A stretch of 64,000 nt of DNA from Rahnella aceris (GTDB lineage: Bacteria > Pseudomonadota > Gammaproteobacteria > Enterobacterales > Enterobacteriaceae). The DNA lies in NCBI RefSeq assembly GCF_011684115.1, contig NZ_JAADJV010000001.1, positions 1,364,001-1,428,000 of the forward strand, written 5' to 3'. The translations under genes and the position numbers were made by a program. Under the pieces are notes generated by a model. That model was not told the origin of the DNA and searched no databases. It worked only from the letters and a program-made list of their open reading frames with translations. Every line of letters starts with the position of its first letter. The first letter of the stretch is position 1. Below, piece by piece: positions 26,121 to 35,123 of the stretch.

Positions 26121-26789
26121 TTAATACCCCCTCCCGGCCTCCCCCTTCGCAGGGGGAGGAGCAAAGGCTTTACAGCCATTCAGAATCAGTGTCGTAACCT
26201 CACCAATAATGTGTTCACGCGCCTGTTCATCGCCTTCGAAATTGCCGTACATATGCTTCACCTGCACCGCAAAATCGGCGTAATACTGCGTCACCGCCCA
26301 GATATGCATGATGAACAGGCGGGCATCCAGCGCACGGATTTTCCCCTGCTCAATCCACTGATGGATCAGGTTCTCTTTGCCGGTGATATTCTGCGTGGCC
26401 AGCGGCCAGTATTTATGCAGATAGTGACCGCCGCCTAGCACCTCACTGGTGAAAATGCGCGACAGTTGCGGCTGATCGAACGAGAAATTCAGCTTATTGC
26501 GGATATAACGGCTGAGCACCGCCTCGGGTTCGCTGAGGGACGGGTCGAACTGAATGATATCGCCCCAGACTTTCAGCACTTTCTGCAAGAGCTCTTCGTA
26601 CAACTCTTCTTTGCCCGCGATGTAGTAATGCAACTGGGCTTTTTTGATCCCGGCGCGCTGAGCAATGGCCTGAGTGGTTGCCCCCTGAAAACCTTTTTCA
26701 CTGAATTCTGCAATGGCCGCCGCGTGGATATTTTCCAGGGTGCGTTCACGCGCAAGGCGGACTTTGCCGCCGGTATCACTGTTCATCAT
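26121..26789 (-). CDS. RutR-like TetR-family regulator of the purine operon
   Basis: A 222-residue TetR protein. The N-terminal HTH (about 15-65) contains GFQGATTQAIAQRAGIKKAQ then LHYYIAGKEELY, and the C-terminal domain (IWAVTQYYADFAVQV) is very like E. coli RutR, which binds uracil or thymine and regulates pyrimidine and purine degradation genes. Its ATG overlaps the guaD stop by 4 bp, so it is co-transcribed with the operon it probably controls. A RutR-like operator precedes guaD. The last 12 residues (PPPAKGEAGRGY) are encoded by a dispersed palindromic repeat and are not expected in the family. Confidence 0.88.
   Translation of the reverse strand: MMNSDTGGKVRLARERTLENIHAAAIAEFSEKGFQGATTQAIAQRAGIKKAQLHYYIAGKEELYEELLQKVLKVWGDIIQFDPSLSEPEAVLSRYIRNKLNFSFDQPQLSRIFTSEVLGGGHYLHKYWPLATQNITGKENLIHQWIEQGKIRALDARLFIMHIWAVTQYYADFAVQVKHMYGNFEGDEQAREHIIGEVTTLILNGCKAFAPPPAKGEAGRGY
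26126..26160. repeat. Palindromic repeat unit forming the 3' end of the TetR gene
   Basis: CCTCCCCC TTCGCA GGGGGAGG (26138-26159) preceded by ACCCCCTCCCGG. It is inverted relative to the unit at 26036 and provides the last codons and stop of the TetR gene. Confidence 0.8.
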
Positions 26790-28138
26790 GCTGAGAGTTC
26801 CTCCCGCTGAGCATCCCGTACATACGCCGGTTCGCCGTCAACGTAGGTGCAATACACATTGCGGTCATCACCCAGCGTCATCAGCACAAAAAGCTTTTCA
26901 GCCAGCGTTTTACTGTTGGCGGCACGTAATTTTTGCAGCGCACTGACACCCGGTTCGAGCACCACAAAATCCGCCTCTTTACCGGTACTAAAGTTGCCAA
27001 TTTTATCGTCGAGGTGCAGCGCCCGTGCGCCGCCGAGTGTGGCGTGATAGAAGGCTTCGAATGCAGATAAACGGTAACGCTGCAGTTGTCCGACTTTGTA
27101 GGCTTCTGACAGCGTTTCCAGCATGTTGAAGGTGGTGCCCGCACCGACGTCCGTGCCCATGCCAACGCGAATTTGTTTCTGCCAGGATTTCTGCAAATTA
27201 AACAGACCGCTGCCCAGAAACAGATTAGACGTCGGGCAAAAAGCGATAGTCGAATCGGTGTCGTGCAGGCAATCCCATTCACTGTCATCCAGATGCAGAC
27301 AGTGTGCAAACACGCAACGTTCGCCGGTCAGTCCGTACTGATGATAAACGTCGAGATAATGCTGATGTTCAGGGTGCATTTCTTTCACCCAGGAGAGTTC
27401 GGCGACGTTTTCGCTCAGATGGGTATGCATGTACACGTCGGGGAATTCCTGCTTAAGCAACCGCACTTTTTGCAGCAGTTCAGGCGAAGATGTCGGCGCA
27501 AAACGCGGCGTCAGCGCATAGCTCAGACGCTGGCGGTTATGCCAGCGCGCAATCAGCCCGCGCGTGTCGCGTTCACTTTCTTCAGGGGTTTCCAGCAGGG
27601 CGTCGGGGGCGTTTTTGTCCATCATCACTTTGCCCGCCACCAGCCGCATATTGATGTCGGAGGCTTCTTTAAACAGGGCATCGACGGACTGCGGATGAAC
27701 GGTGCCAAACACCAGCGCCGTGGTGGTCCCGTTAAGCAGCAACTGACTGATGAAGAATTTCGACATGCGCCTGGCGTAATCCGCGCAGTGATATTGTTGT
27801 TCGGTCGGGAAGGTATAGCGCGTCAGCCATTCGAGCAACTGCTCGCCGTACGCGCCGATCATTTCGGTCTGCGGATAGTGAATATGCGTATCGACAAAGC
27901 CCGGGACGATCAGCTTGTCGCGATAATCATCAATTTCCAGAACAGCGGTTTTACGTGCCTGCGCCAGCTTGCCCTCACCTTCCTGCCAGCTTCCCAGCCA
28001 GATGATTGTGCCGCCGCTGAGCAACATCAGGCCGTCTTCGATATAACGCACCTGCGCTTCTAAATCTTCCGGCCGTAATACCGGCTCGCGGACATCGAAG
28101 AAATTTCCGCGGACGGCGCGGGTGATGATCTGACTCAT
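26786..28138 (-). CDS. guaD: Guanine deaminase
   Basis: A 450-residue amidohydrolase converting guanine to xanthine, the substrate of the downstream xanthine dehydrogenase. The zinc site is visible: VDTHIHYPQTEMIG (two His), HTHLSENV (His), FAHCLHLDD (His) and GTDVGAGTTFNM (Asp). I chose the ATG at 28138, preceded by AAGGA at seven bases; a longer frame reaches 28216 but covers the operator region. It is the first gene of guaD-tetR-xdhA-xdhB-xdhC. Confidence 0.95.
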   Translation of the reverse strand: MSQIITRAVRGNFFDVREPVLRPEDLEAQVRYIEDGLMLLSGGTIIWLGSWQEGEGKLAQARKTAVLEIDDYRDKLIVPGFVDTHIHYPQTEMIGAYGEQLLEWLTRYTFPTEQQYHCADYARRMSKFFISQLLLNGTTTALVFGTVHPQSVDALFKEASDINMRLVAGKVMMDKNAPDALLETPEESERDTRGLIARWHNRQRLSYALTPRFAPTSSPELLQKVRLLKQEFPDVYMHTHLSENVAELSWVKEMHPEHQHYLDVYHQYGLTGERCVFAHCLHLDDSEWDCLHDTDSTIAFCPTSNLFLGSGLFNLQKSWQKQIRVGMGTDVGAGTTFNMLETLSEAYKVGQLQRYRLSAFEAFYHATLGGARALHLDDKIGNFSTGKEADFVVLEPGVSALQKLRAANSKTLAEKLFVLMTLGDDRNVYCTYVDGEPAYVRDAQREELSA

Positions 28139-28207
28139 GGCATTGTCCTTCTCTGCAACATTCTCGTTCACGATTGATAACAGAACATTTGCAAAGCTTA
28201 TGCCAAA

Positions 28208-28225
28208 TCTGACCAACCGGTCAGA
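28208..28225. promoter_or_regulatory. RutR-like operator upstream of guaD
   Basis: TCTGACC AACC GGTCAGA is a perfect 7-base inverted repeat. Its core TGACCANNCGGTCA differs from the E. coli RutR box TTGACCANNTGGTCAA at only three positions. It lies 70 bp before the guaD start, where a repressor site would be expected for the TetR protein in the same operon. Confidence 0.75.
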
Positions 28226-28258
28226 CCGTCTGGATGTTTTTTACGGCCTGCGGAAAGA

Positions 28259-29446
28259 CTACTTCAACAGCACTTCATATTGCGGATTGAATTCATCAAA
28301 TATTGGCAACGCGGCAGCACCGAGCGCGGGTGTGTCGCTGCCGGACATCCCGAGGCGAATGCGTGCACTCTGCGCGTACCGGCTGCGCACCGAATTATAC
28401 AGGGGCGTCAGGCGCTTAATCAGCTTTTCCACCAATGGTTTAGGCATGGTGCCGCCGATAATCACGCTCTGCGCATCGAACACGCATTCCATAATATTGA
28501 TGGCCTGGAGTGCCGGTTCGACGGCAGTATCAAGCCATTTATCGAACACTTTTTCATCGACTTTCAGCAGATCTTCGGGCATGGCCGACATCGGATCCAG
28601 TCCGCAGGCTTCATACGCCGCCTGCAAAGAAACATAACGTTCGAGGCAGCCTTTGTTGCCGCAATAACATTCTCGCCCGCCCGGTTGCACCACAATGTGG
28701 CCGACTTCGCCCGCATTGTGTGCATGACCGGTGTAAATCCGTCCGTCGGTGAAGATGCCGGCACCCAGCCCGGTGCCGATATACAGATACACAAACGACG
28801 ATAATTGCTTGGCCACACCGTGAAAACGCTCACCGATTGCGGCTACCGTCGCATCGTTTTCCAGCGTCACCGGCCAGCCGGTCGCGGCGCTTAAACGCGC
28901 TTCAATATCAATATTATCCCAGCCGTGCAACGTGGTCGGCCCTTGTGAGGAAATGCCTTCTACGCCAAACGGCCCCGGCATCACCACACCCACGCCTAAT
29001 ATTTTTCGCCAGTCAATTTTCACCTGTTGGCGCATTTCTTGCAGAACCTGATCGATAAGAGCCAGCGTGGGCTCTGGCTGCGGTTTCTGTACATGGATCA
29101 GTTTGCGAAAGCGAACAGTTCCGGTCAGATCCACCAGCACAGTCAGCAGCGACTGATGATCAAGATGGATGCCTATTGAATAGGCGCTGTCAGGATTGAG
29201 TGTCAGTGGCGTTGCTGGCTGACCACGCCCTCCCGCACGGCGCGGCAGGTGGGAAGACAGGATACCCGCCTGCTCGAGTTCGGTGGCAATGTTGGAGACC
29301 GTTTGGGGGGTGAGCGACGTCAGCCGGGCGATTTCAGCGCGGGTCAGTTCACCGTTAAGGCGAATGGCTTCGATCACCACCCGACGATTGTGAGCACGGG
29401 CGTGCTCAAGATTGGTACCAGACGTTGTTATCACATCCCTCTCCAC
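28259..29446 (-). CDS. ROK-family (NagC/Mlc/XylR-type) transcriptional regulator
   Basis: A 395-residue ROK repressor. The N-terminal winged helix (about 15-70) includes LTRAEIARLTSLTPQTVSNI. The sugar-kinase-like domain begins about residue 80, with the phosphate-loop motif GTGLGAGIFTDGRIYTGHAH and the zinc-binding ECYCGNKGCLERY. ROK repressors are usually released by a sugar or sugar phosphate. It is divergent from the ABC/PfkB/aldo-keto reductase operon that begins at 29974, and the same 13-bp palindrome precedes both, so it very likely regulates that operon and itself. Confidence 0.92.
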   Translation of the reverse strand: MERDVITTSGTNLEHARAHNRRVVIEAIRLNGELTRAEIARLTSLTPQTVSNIATELEQAGILSSHLPRRAGGRGQPATPLTLNPDSAYSIGIHLDHQSLLTVLVDLTGTVRFRKLIHVQKPQPEPTLALIDQVLQEMRQQVKIDWRKILGVGVVMPGPFGVEGISSQGPTTLHGWDNIDIEARLSAATGWPVTLENDATVAAIGERFHGVAKQLSSFVYLYIGTGLGAGIFTDGRIYTGHAHNAGEVGHIVVQPGGRECYCGNKGCLERYVSLQAAYEACGLDPMSAMPEDLLKVDEKVFDKWLDTAVEPALQAINIMECVFDAQSVIIGGTMPKPLVEKLIKRLTPLYNSVRSRYAQSARIRLGMSGSDTPALGAAALPIFDEFNPQYEVLLK

Positions 29447-29478
29447 GGTGAAGACCTTGCGGGCAGTATGTGGCCAGT

Positions 29479-29509
29479 GATTACAGCAATCAAATTGATT
29501 TTATTAACC
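29479..29509. promoter_or_regulatory. Candidate ROK operator, regulator side
   Basis: This 31-bp block contains AGCAATCAAATTGATTT, whose centre AATCAA-A-TTGATT is a perfect palindrome (29488-29500). It is 33 bp upstream of the ROK gene. The same block with 28 of 31 bases identical recurs at 29920-29950. Confidence 0.75.
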
Positions 29510-29626
29510 CGTCATACTTCGTATTGCAGATGCGTTGGTTGCGCGCACTCACCCCGGTCACATAGGTATCTATGCTCCTGGGATTCGTGCCTTACCGCCT
29601 TCCTGCAACCCGAATTATTTAGGGTT
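29506..29626. repeat. Large dispersed palindromic repeat, copy A
   Basis: About 121 bp running from AACCCGTCATACTTCG to CGAATTATTTAGGGTT, itself an imperfect palindrome (TTGCAGATGCGTTGG... / ...CCGCCTTCCTGCAA). The inverse complement of copy B (29742-29864) aligns along its whole length. The sequence resembles intergenic palindromes I recall from Yersinia and Serratia. Confidence 0.8.
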
Positions 29627-29741
29627 AACCTGGGATGATATGAATATGACGGTGGCATCACAGCTTTGAATGTTATTGCCATGTTAATAATAATCGCCAG
29701 TCATTATTTAGATTTGAATCATCCGTGTAGCACACGTTTTA

Positions 29742-29864
29742 TACCCAAGATAATTCGGGTTGCAGAAAGGCGGCAAGCGAGTGAATCCCGATGAGCTGAC
29801 ATAAGTCAGTGATTCGGGTGATGGAGCGTAGCCAACGCATCAGCAGCCCGAAGTATGAAGGGTA
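29742..29864. repeat. Large dispersed palindromic repeat, copy B (inverted)
   Basis: About 123 bp from TACCCAAGATAATTCGGGTT to CCGAAGTATGAAGGGTA, the inverted partner of copy A. The two copies bracket 115 bp of AT-rich DNA between the divergent ROK and ABC genes. Confidence 0.8.
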
Positions 29865-29919
29865 AATCCGGCAGGGACGCAGGGACTGGCAGAGTTATGC
29901 CTTCCCATTTTTTTTAGCC

Positions 29920-29950
29920 GATTAAAGCAATCAAATTGATTTAATAAACC
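29920..29950. promoter_or_regulatory. Candidate ROK operator, ABC operon side
   Basis: A second copy of the 31-bp block, with palindrome AATCAAATTGATT at 29929-29941, ending 24 bp before the start of the binding-protein gene. Three mismatches separate it from the copy at 29479. Confidence 0.75.
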
Positions 29951-29973
29951 TAACCCTGTTTCGGAGAATGACG

Positions 29974-31224
29974 ATGAGCCTACGATTTACCCCTGCGGCC
30001 ACCCTGTGCGCCCTCTCTGCCCTCACCCTGGGATATTCCGCCAGCGCGCTGGCCGATACGACGCTCAGTGCCTTATTTATGACTCAGGCGGCGTACAGCG
30101 AAGCGGATATCCGCGCAATGACCGCCGAGTTCACCAAACAGCATCCGGATATCAAAGTGAACCTGGAGTTTGTGCCATATGAAGCCCTGCACGACAAAAT
30201 CGTCGCCGCACGCGGTGCCGGTGACAAAGGTTATGACGTGGTGCTGTTCGATGCGATCTGGCCTGCTGAATTTAACAAATACGGCCTGTTGCAGGATGTC
30301 ACGGCGCGTATTCCGGCTGAAGAAAGCAACAAGATTTTTGACGGCGCGATTTCTACCGTGACCTACAAAGATAAACGCTGGGGGATGCCGTGGATCCTCG
30401 ACACCAAATATCTGTATTACAACAAAGCCATGCTGGCCAAAGCCGGGATCACTACCCCGCCCGCCACCTGGGCTGATGTTGAAAAGCAATCTGAGATCCT
30501 GAAAGAAAAAGGCATCGTGAAATATCCGCTGGTCTGGAGCTGGTCACAATCCGAAGCGCTGTTGTGCGACTACACCACGCTGGTGTCGGCGTTCAAAGGG
30601 GATTTCTACAAAGACGGCAAACTGAATTTCACCAATTCCGGCGCGATGAAAGCCATCAGCTACATGAAAGAGACGCTGGATAAAGGGCTGACTAACCCGA
30701 ATTCGCGTGAATATCTGGAAGAAGATGTGCGTAAGTCGTTCTCCAACGGTGATGCGGCTTTCGCACTGAACTGGACCTACATGTACAACATGGCGAACGA
30801 CCCGAAACAGAGCAAAGTCGCGGGTGACGTGGGGGTCATTCCGGCACCGGGTGAAACCGCAGGCGGCGCATCCGGCGTTAACGGGTCGATGGGATTGGGC
30901 ATCGCCAAAGCCAGCGCACATCCGGACCAGGCATGGGAATACATCAGCTACATGACGTCGCAGCCAGTGCAGAACAAATACGCCAAACTGAGTCTGCCAA
31001 TCTGGAAATCGTCTTATGAAGATCCGGCGGTGCAGAAAGATCAGGAGCAGTTGATCGCGGCGGCGAAAACCTCGCTGAATGTGATGTTGTCGCGCCCGGT
31101 TACAGCAGATTACTCCCGTCTGTCGAACATCTTGCAGCAAAACATTCAGGCGGTATTGCAGGGTAAAACCCCGGCTCAGGATGGTATGGAAGCCGCAACC
31201 AAAGCCGCTGATCGTTTACGTTAA
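29974..31224 (+). CDS. Sugar ABC transporter substrate-binding protein
   Basis: A 416-residue periplasmic protein of the family 1 (MalE-like) binding proteins. The signal peptide ends SASALA-DTT. The family blocks TAEFTKQHPDIKVNLEF, YDVVLFDAIWPAEF, GMPWILDTKYLYYNKAMLAKAG and SNGDAAFALNWTYM are present. I chose the ATG at 29974, seven bases after GGAG; an ATG two codons earlier is too close. It is the first gene of a six-gene operon with two permeases, a PfkB kinase, the ATPase and an aldo/keto reductase. The sugar is not evident. Confidence 0.92.
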   Translation: MSLRFTPAATLCALSALTLGYSASALADTTLSALFMTQAAYSEADIRAMTAEFTKQHPDIKVNLEFVPYEALHDKIVAARGAGDKGYDVVLFDAIWPAEFNKYGLLQDVTARIPAEESNKIFDGAISTVTYKDKRWGMPWILDTKYLYYNKAMLAKAGITTPPATWADVEKQSEILKEKGIVKYPLVWSWSQSEALLCDYTTLVSAFKGDFYKDGKLNFTNSGAMKAISYMKETLDKGLTNPNSREYLEEDVRKSFSNGDAAFALNWTYMYNMANDPKQSKVAGDVGVIPAPGETAGGASGVNGSMGLGIAKASAHPDQAWEYISYMTSQPVQNKYAKLSLPIWKSSYEDPAVQKDQEQLIAAAKTSLNVMLSRPVTADYSRLSNILQQNIQAVLQGKTPAQDGMEAATKAADRLR

Positions 31225-31284
31225 GTTTTAAAGCCAACACTATAATAGCCCGCCCGGTTCCGGCCGGACGGGCTGGGAAAAGAT

Positions 31285-32187
31285 ATGCTGACATTACCCC
31301 AACGCGAGAAACGTCAGGCCTGGTTGCTGCTTGCGCCCATGCTTCTGATGATGTTCTTACTGACCGCCTGGCCGCTCGCCCGCACGTTGTGGCTCAGCTT
31401 TACGGATGCCGGGTTAATCGGCGACGGTTCTGCGCCCAACTGGGTGGGGAGCGAGAATTTCATCTATGCGCTGACGGATCCGGATTTTCGCGCCGCACTC
31501 TGGCGGACGCTCTATTTCACTGTCGTCTCAGTGGTTATTGAAGGCATCATCGGCGTGCTGGTCGCGCTGTTGCTGAACCAGCCGTTTTGGGGACGCAGCG
31601 CTCTGCGCGTGCTGGTGATTCTGCCATGGGCATTGCCGACTATCGTCAACGCCACCCTGTGGCGGCTGAACTTTAATCCCGATTACGGCAGCATTAACGC
31701 CCTGCTTTCTCAGCTCGGGCTGATTGACGCCTACCGTAGCTGGCTCGGCGATCCGTCTTCGGCGATCAATGCCGTGATGTTCGCGGATATCTGGAAAAAC
31801 TATCCGCTGATCACCCTGCTGGTGCTGGCGGCGCTGCAAACCATTCCGGAAGATTTATTCGAAGCCGCACGGCTCGACGGCGCATCGGCTTTCCGCCGTT
31901 TTCGTAAAATCACCTTACCGGCGATTGCCGCACCGTTGGCCGTCGCGCTTGTCCTGCGCACCATCGACGCCTTCAAAATCTTCGACATCATTTATGTCAT
32001 GACCCGTGGCGGGCCGCTCGACAGCACCAAAACCATCAGTTTCTTTGTCTATCAGGAATCGTTCAGTTATCTGCGCGCTGGCAGCGGTGCTGCGTACGCG
32101 ATACTCATGACGCTGATCTGCGCACTGCTGATCATGATTTACATGGTGATGTTACTGCGTCAGCGCCGTTCAGGGAGCAACGAATGA
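31285..32187 (+). CDS. Sugar ABC transporter permease, MalF/UgpA type
   Basis: A 300-residue membrane protein with six helices. The N-terminal segment RQAWLLLAPMLLMMFLLTAWP is typical, and the EAA loop EAARLDGASAFRRFRKITLP contacts the ATPase. It is preceded by a 60-bp gap after the binding-protein gene. Its stop overlaps the next permease start by 4 bp (ATGA), so translation is coupled. Confidence 0.92.
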   Translation: MLTLPQREKRQAWLLLAPMLLMMFLLTAWPLARTLWLSFTDAGLIGDGSAPNWVGSENFIYALTDPDFRAALWRTLYFTVVSVVIEGIIGVLVALLLNQPFWGRSALRVLVILPWALPTIVNATLWRLNFNPDYGSINALLSQLGLIDAYRSWLGDPSSAINAVMFADIWKNYPLITLLVLAALQTIPEDLFEAARLDGASAFRRFRKITLPAIAAPLAVALVLRTIDAFKIFDIIYVMTRGGPLDSTKTISFFVYQESFSYLRAGSGAAYAILMTLICALLIMIYMVMLLRQRRSGSNE

Positions 32188-33023
32188 AACAAAAAATCCG
32201 GCTCGTTTTACGTTACTTTGCGGCGCTGATGGTGGCCATTTCGATTCTTGCCCCGCTGCTGTGGATGTTCCTGATGAGCGTCAGCTCGGCGGAAGATCTG
32301 ACCCGCATTCCGCTGGAATGGCTGCCGCGCCACTGGGATTTCAACCGTTATACCCGCCTGCTGACCTTACAGGCCGGAACGCCCGGTGCGCTGTTCCTGC
32401 ATGCGCTCGGCAACAGTGTGCTGGTCGCCTGTGGTGCCACACTGGTGTCGTTGATGCTGGCGATACCGGCGGCCTATAGCTTCTCGCGCTATCCCGGTCG
32501 CGACGGCTGGCTGTTTGGCAGCCTGGCGATTTACATGGTTCCGCCGGTGGCGTTTGTGCTGCCGCTGTATTTCATCCTGCAACAGCTTGCGCTGCTCAAT
32601 ACCCATCTCGGGCTGATTCTGGTGTATTGCTCGATGATCCTGCCGTTCCTCACCTGGATGCTGAAAAACCAATTTGACGCGCTGCCGGTGGATATCGAAC
32701 AGGCATCGCGTCTCGACGGGCTACGTTACTGGCAAGTATTGCTGCGCATCACCCTGCCGCTGGCAAAACCGGCGCTGGGTGCATCTGCGATGTTTGGCTG
32801 GTTGCTGGCCTGGGATGAATTTTTCTACGCCCTGCTGTTTACCAACAATATCGACGCCCAGACGCTGCCGGTCACCATCGCCGGATTCACCGCCGGGCGC
32901 GCCACTGACGACGGTCTGATTGCCGCTGTCGGGATCCTTGCGGCCATTCCGCCGCTCTTTATTGCGCTCTGGCTGCAAAAAACCATGGTCAGCGGGTTGA
33001 CCGCCGGTGGCAGCAAGGGCTGA
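32184..33023 (+). CDS. Sugar ABC transporter permease, MalG/UgpE type
   Basis: A 279-residue membrane protein with six helices. It contains the MalG-type EAA loop EQASRLDGLRYWQVLLRITL followed by PLAKPALGASAMFGWLLAWD, where WDEF/Y is a hallmark. It heterodimerises with the preceding permease. Confidence 0.92.
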   Translation: MKQKIRLVLRYFAALMVAISILAPLLWMFLMSVSSAEDLTRIPLEWLPRHWDFNRYTRLLTLQAGTPGALFLHALGNSVLVACGATLVSLMLAIPAAYSFSRYPGRDGWLFGSLAIYMVPPVAFVLPLYFILQQLALLNTHLGLILVYCSMILPFLTWMLKNQFDALPVDIEQASRLDGLRYWQVLLRITLPLAKPALGASAMFGWLLAWDEFFYALLFTNNIDAQTLPVTIAGFTAGRATDDGLIAAVGILAAIPPLFIALWLQKTMVSGLTAGGSKG

Positions 33024-33025
33024 AA

Positions 33026-34003
33026 ATGAACATCAGGGAAACCTCATCAATGACAACAAAACCTCTGACCCGCGCCACGCTGTATGTGACGGGCAATATC
33101 AACGTGGATTTGATCATGAGCACGTTGCACGAATGGCCGAAAAAAGGCACGGAAGCGATGCTCGAAAGCAGTTCACTGCGCCCCGGCGGGTCGGCGGGAA
33201 ACTGCGCGCTGGCACTCTCTGCGCTCGGTTCCCCTTTTCGTCTGGTGGCAAATCAGGGCAATGACCAGTTCAGCGGCTGGCTGGCAGGTATGTTCCCGGA
33301 AAGCGCCTCACGCTGGCCGACCTGCGATTGCGAAACCTCGCTGACCTTTGGCGTGACACATCCTGATCACGAAAGAACATTTTTCAGCAATCAGGGACAT
33401 ATAGTTCGTTTATCCATGCAGGACGTTCTGGGGCAAATCCCTGAAACGGCACAGGCCGGAGACTGGGTATTGCTGTGCGGCACCTGGCTGTGTACCGCGC
33501 TTTACACTGACTATCCGCAACTCCTGGCAGCGCTGAAACAGCGTGGTTATCAGGTGGCTGTCGACAGTGGCTGGCCGCCGGAAGACTGGAGCGATGCGTT
33601 ACGTGAACAGGCGGCAAAATGGCTGCCATTCTGCGATGCGCTGCTGCTCAATGAAGTCGAAACACTCGGGCTGGCCGACGCCACCACACTGGACGCCGCC
33701 GCGCTGACGTTGCTGGAGCAGATGGCGGATAACGCCTTTTGCGTGGCGAAATGCGGGCCGGAGGGTGCGCGTCTGTGGGCCAAAAATCTGACGCTGCATC
33801 AGCACGCCGAACCGGTCGGGGTGGTCGATACCATCGGTGCCGGAGACAGTTTTAATGCCGGGTTTTTATCCGCGCTGATTTATGGCCTGCCGCCTGCCAC
33901 GGCGCTGCAATGGGGAGTTCGCGTTGCCGGTTGTGCCATCAGCAGTTCCCCGCGCCGTTACCCTGACTGGCAATCACTTTTTGGCCTTGTGGAGAAAATC
34001 TAA
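33026..34003 (+). CDS. PfkB-family carbohydrate kinase
   Basis: A 325-residue ribokinase-type kinase. It has the N-terminal signature TGNINVDLIMSTLHEWP, the substrate block PGGSAGNCALALSALG, and the C-terminal catalytic signature DTIGAGDSFNAGFLSAL whose Asp is the general base. It begins 2 bp after the second permease and ends immediately before the ATPase start (TAAATG). It probably phosphorylates the imported sugar or its reduced/oxidised product. An internal ATG at 33050 is an alternative start. Confidence 0.9.
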   Translation: MNIRETSSMTTKPLTRATLYVTGNINVDLIMSTLHEWPKKGTEAMLESSSLRPGGSAGNCALALSALGSPFRLVANQGNDQFSGWLAGMFPESASRWPTCDCETSLTFGVTHPDHERTFFSNQGHIVRLSMQDVLGQIPETAQAGDWVLLCGTWLCTALYTDYPQLLAALKQRGYQVAVDSGWPPEDWSDALREQAAKWLPFCDALLLNEVETLGLADATTLDAAALTLLEQMADNAFCVAKCGPEGARLWAKNLTLHQHAEPVGVVDTIGAGDSFNAGFLSALIYGLPPATALQWGVRVAGCAISSSPRRYPDWQSLFGLVEKI

Positions 34004-35098
34004 ATGGCTCTGGTAGAACTGGTAAAAGTCGCCAAACATTATGGCAAAGTGCAGGTGCTGAAACCGCTGGATCTGACCATCCCTGACGGCAGTTTCACCG
34101 TGCTGGTCGGCCCCTCGGGCTGTGGAAAATCCACCTTACTTCGCCTGCTGGCCGGGCTGGAATCCCTGTCTGACGGCGATATTCTGCTCGATAAACAGCA
34201 GATCAATAATTTTGACCCCGCCGATCGTGATATTGCGATGGTATTCCAGAGTTACGCACTGTATCCGCATCTTACCGTGGCCGAAAACATGGCATTCCAC
34301 ATGCAGGTGAAGAAGGTGCCGAAAGCCGAACAACAGGCCAAAGTGCTACAGGCCGCAAAAGTGCTGGGTATCGATCACTTACTGAAACGCCTGCCGAAAG
34401 ATTTGTCCGGCGGTCAGCGCCAGCGTGTGGCGATGGGTCGTGCGCTGGTGCGTAATCCGAAAGTGTTTCTGTTCGATGAGCCCCTTTCCAACCTCGATGC
34501 CCAGTTACGTATGGAACTGCGCGCAGAAATCAAATCGCTTCATCAGCAGTTCCGTACCACCACGGTATATGTGACCCATGATCAAATCGAAGCCATGACG
34601 CTGGCCGATAATATCGTGGTGATGAAAGACGGTTTTATCGTACAACAGGGCGACCCGTTGTCGATTTACGATAAGCCGGTAAATACCTTTGTGGCGCGTT
34701 TTATCGGTTCACCGCCCATGAATCTGCTCAGCGGCGTCTTCCGCAATATTGACGGTCAGCCAGGTGTGAACTGTAATCAGTTGTGGTTCGCACTGCCGGA
34801 GAAGTGGGCGTTGCAGGCACGGCACGCTGAGGGAGAACCCGTCACGCTCGGCCTGCGTCCGCACGATTTAAAACCGGCAGAGCACAGTACCCAACCTGCC
34901 GCCACATTACGGTTGCTGGAAGTGACCGGAGAAAGCAGCCTGTTGCACATCGACTGGTGCGGTTTCCCGCTGCACGTTCAGTTCGCCGGACGCGCCCGTA
35001 TCAGCGCCAGTCAGCCGCTGTATCTCGATGCCAACCGCGAGGCGATCCATCTGTTTGATGCCCAGACCGGTGAACGGCTGGCAGAGGATCTGCGGTAA
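34004..35098 (+). CDS. Sugar ABC transporter ATP-binding protein, MalK/UgpC type
   Basis: A 364-residue ATPase. Walker A is GPSGCGKST, the Q-loop is VFQSYALYPH, the signature is LSGGQRQRVAMGRAL, Walker B is VFLFDEPLSNLD, and the switch is VTHDQIEAMT. The C-terminal OB/TOBE domain starts about residue 235 (RFIGSPPMNLLSG). It energises the two permeases of this operon. The start directly abuts the kinase stop. Confidence 0.94.
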   Translation: MALVELVKVAKHYGKVQVLKPLDLTIPDGSFTVLVGPSGCGKSTLLRLLAGLESLSDGDILLDKQQINNFDPADRDIAMVFQSYALYPHLTVAENMAFHMQVKKVPKAEQQAKVLQAAKVLGIDHLLKRLPKDLSGGQRQRVAMGRALVRNPKVFLFDEPLSNLDAQLRMELRAEIKSLHQQFRTTTVYVTHDQIEAMTLADNIVVMKDGFIVQQGDPLSIYDKPVNTFVARFIGSPPMNLLSGVFRNIDGQPGVNCNQLWFALPEKWALQARHAEGEPVTLGLRPHDLKPAEHSTQPAATLRLLEVTGESSLLHIDWCGFPLHVQFAGRARISASQPLYLDANREAIHLFDAQTGERLAEDLR

Positions 35099-35123
35099 AA
35101 ATGACTCTCAATGGAGATAAACT

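Noticed and set aside
27173..28063. 296-codon open frame opposite guaD
   Set aside because: Antisense shadow; the guaD frame contains all catalytic motifs.
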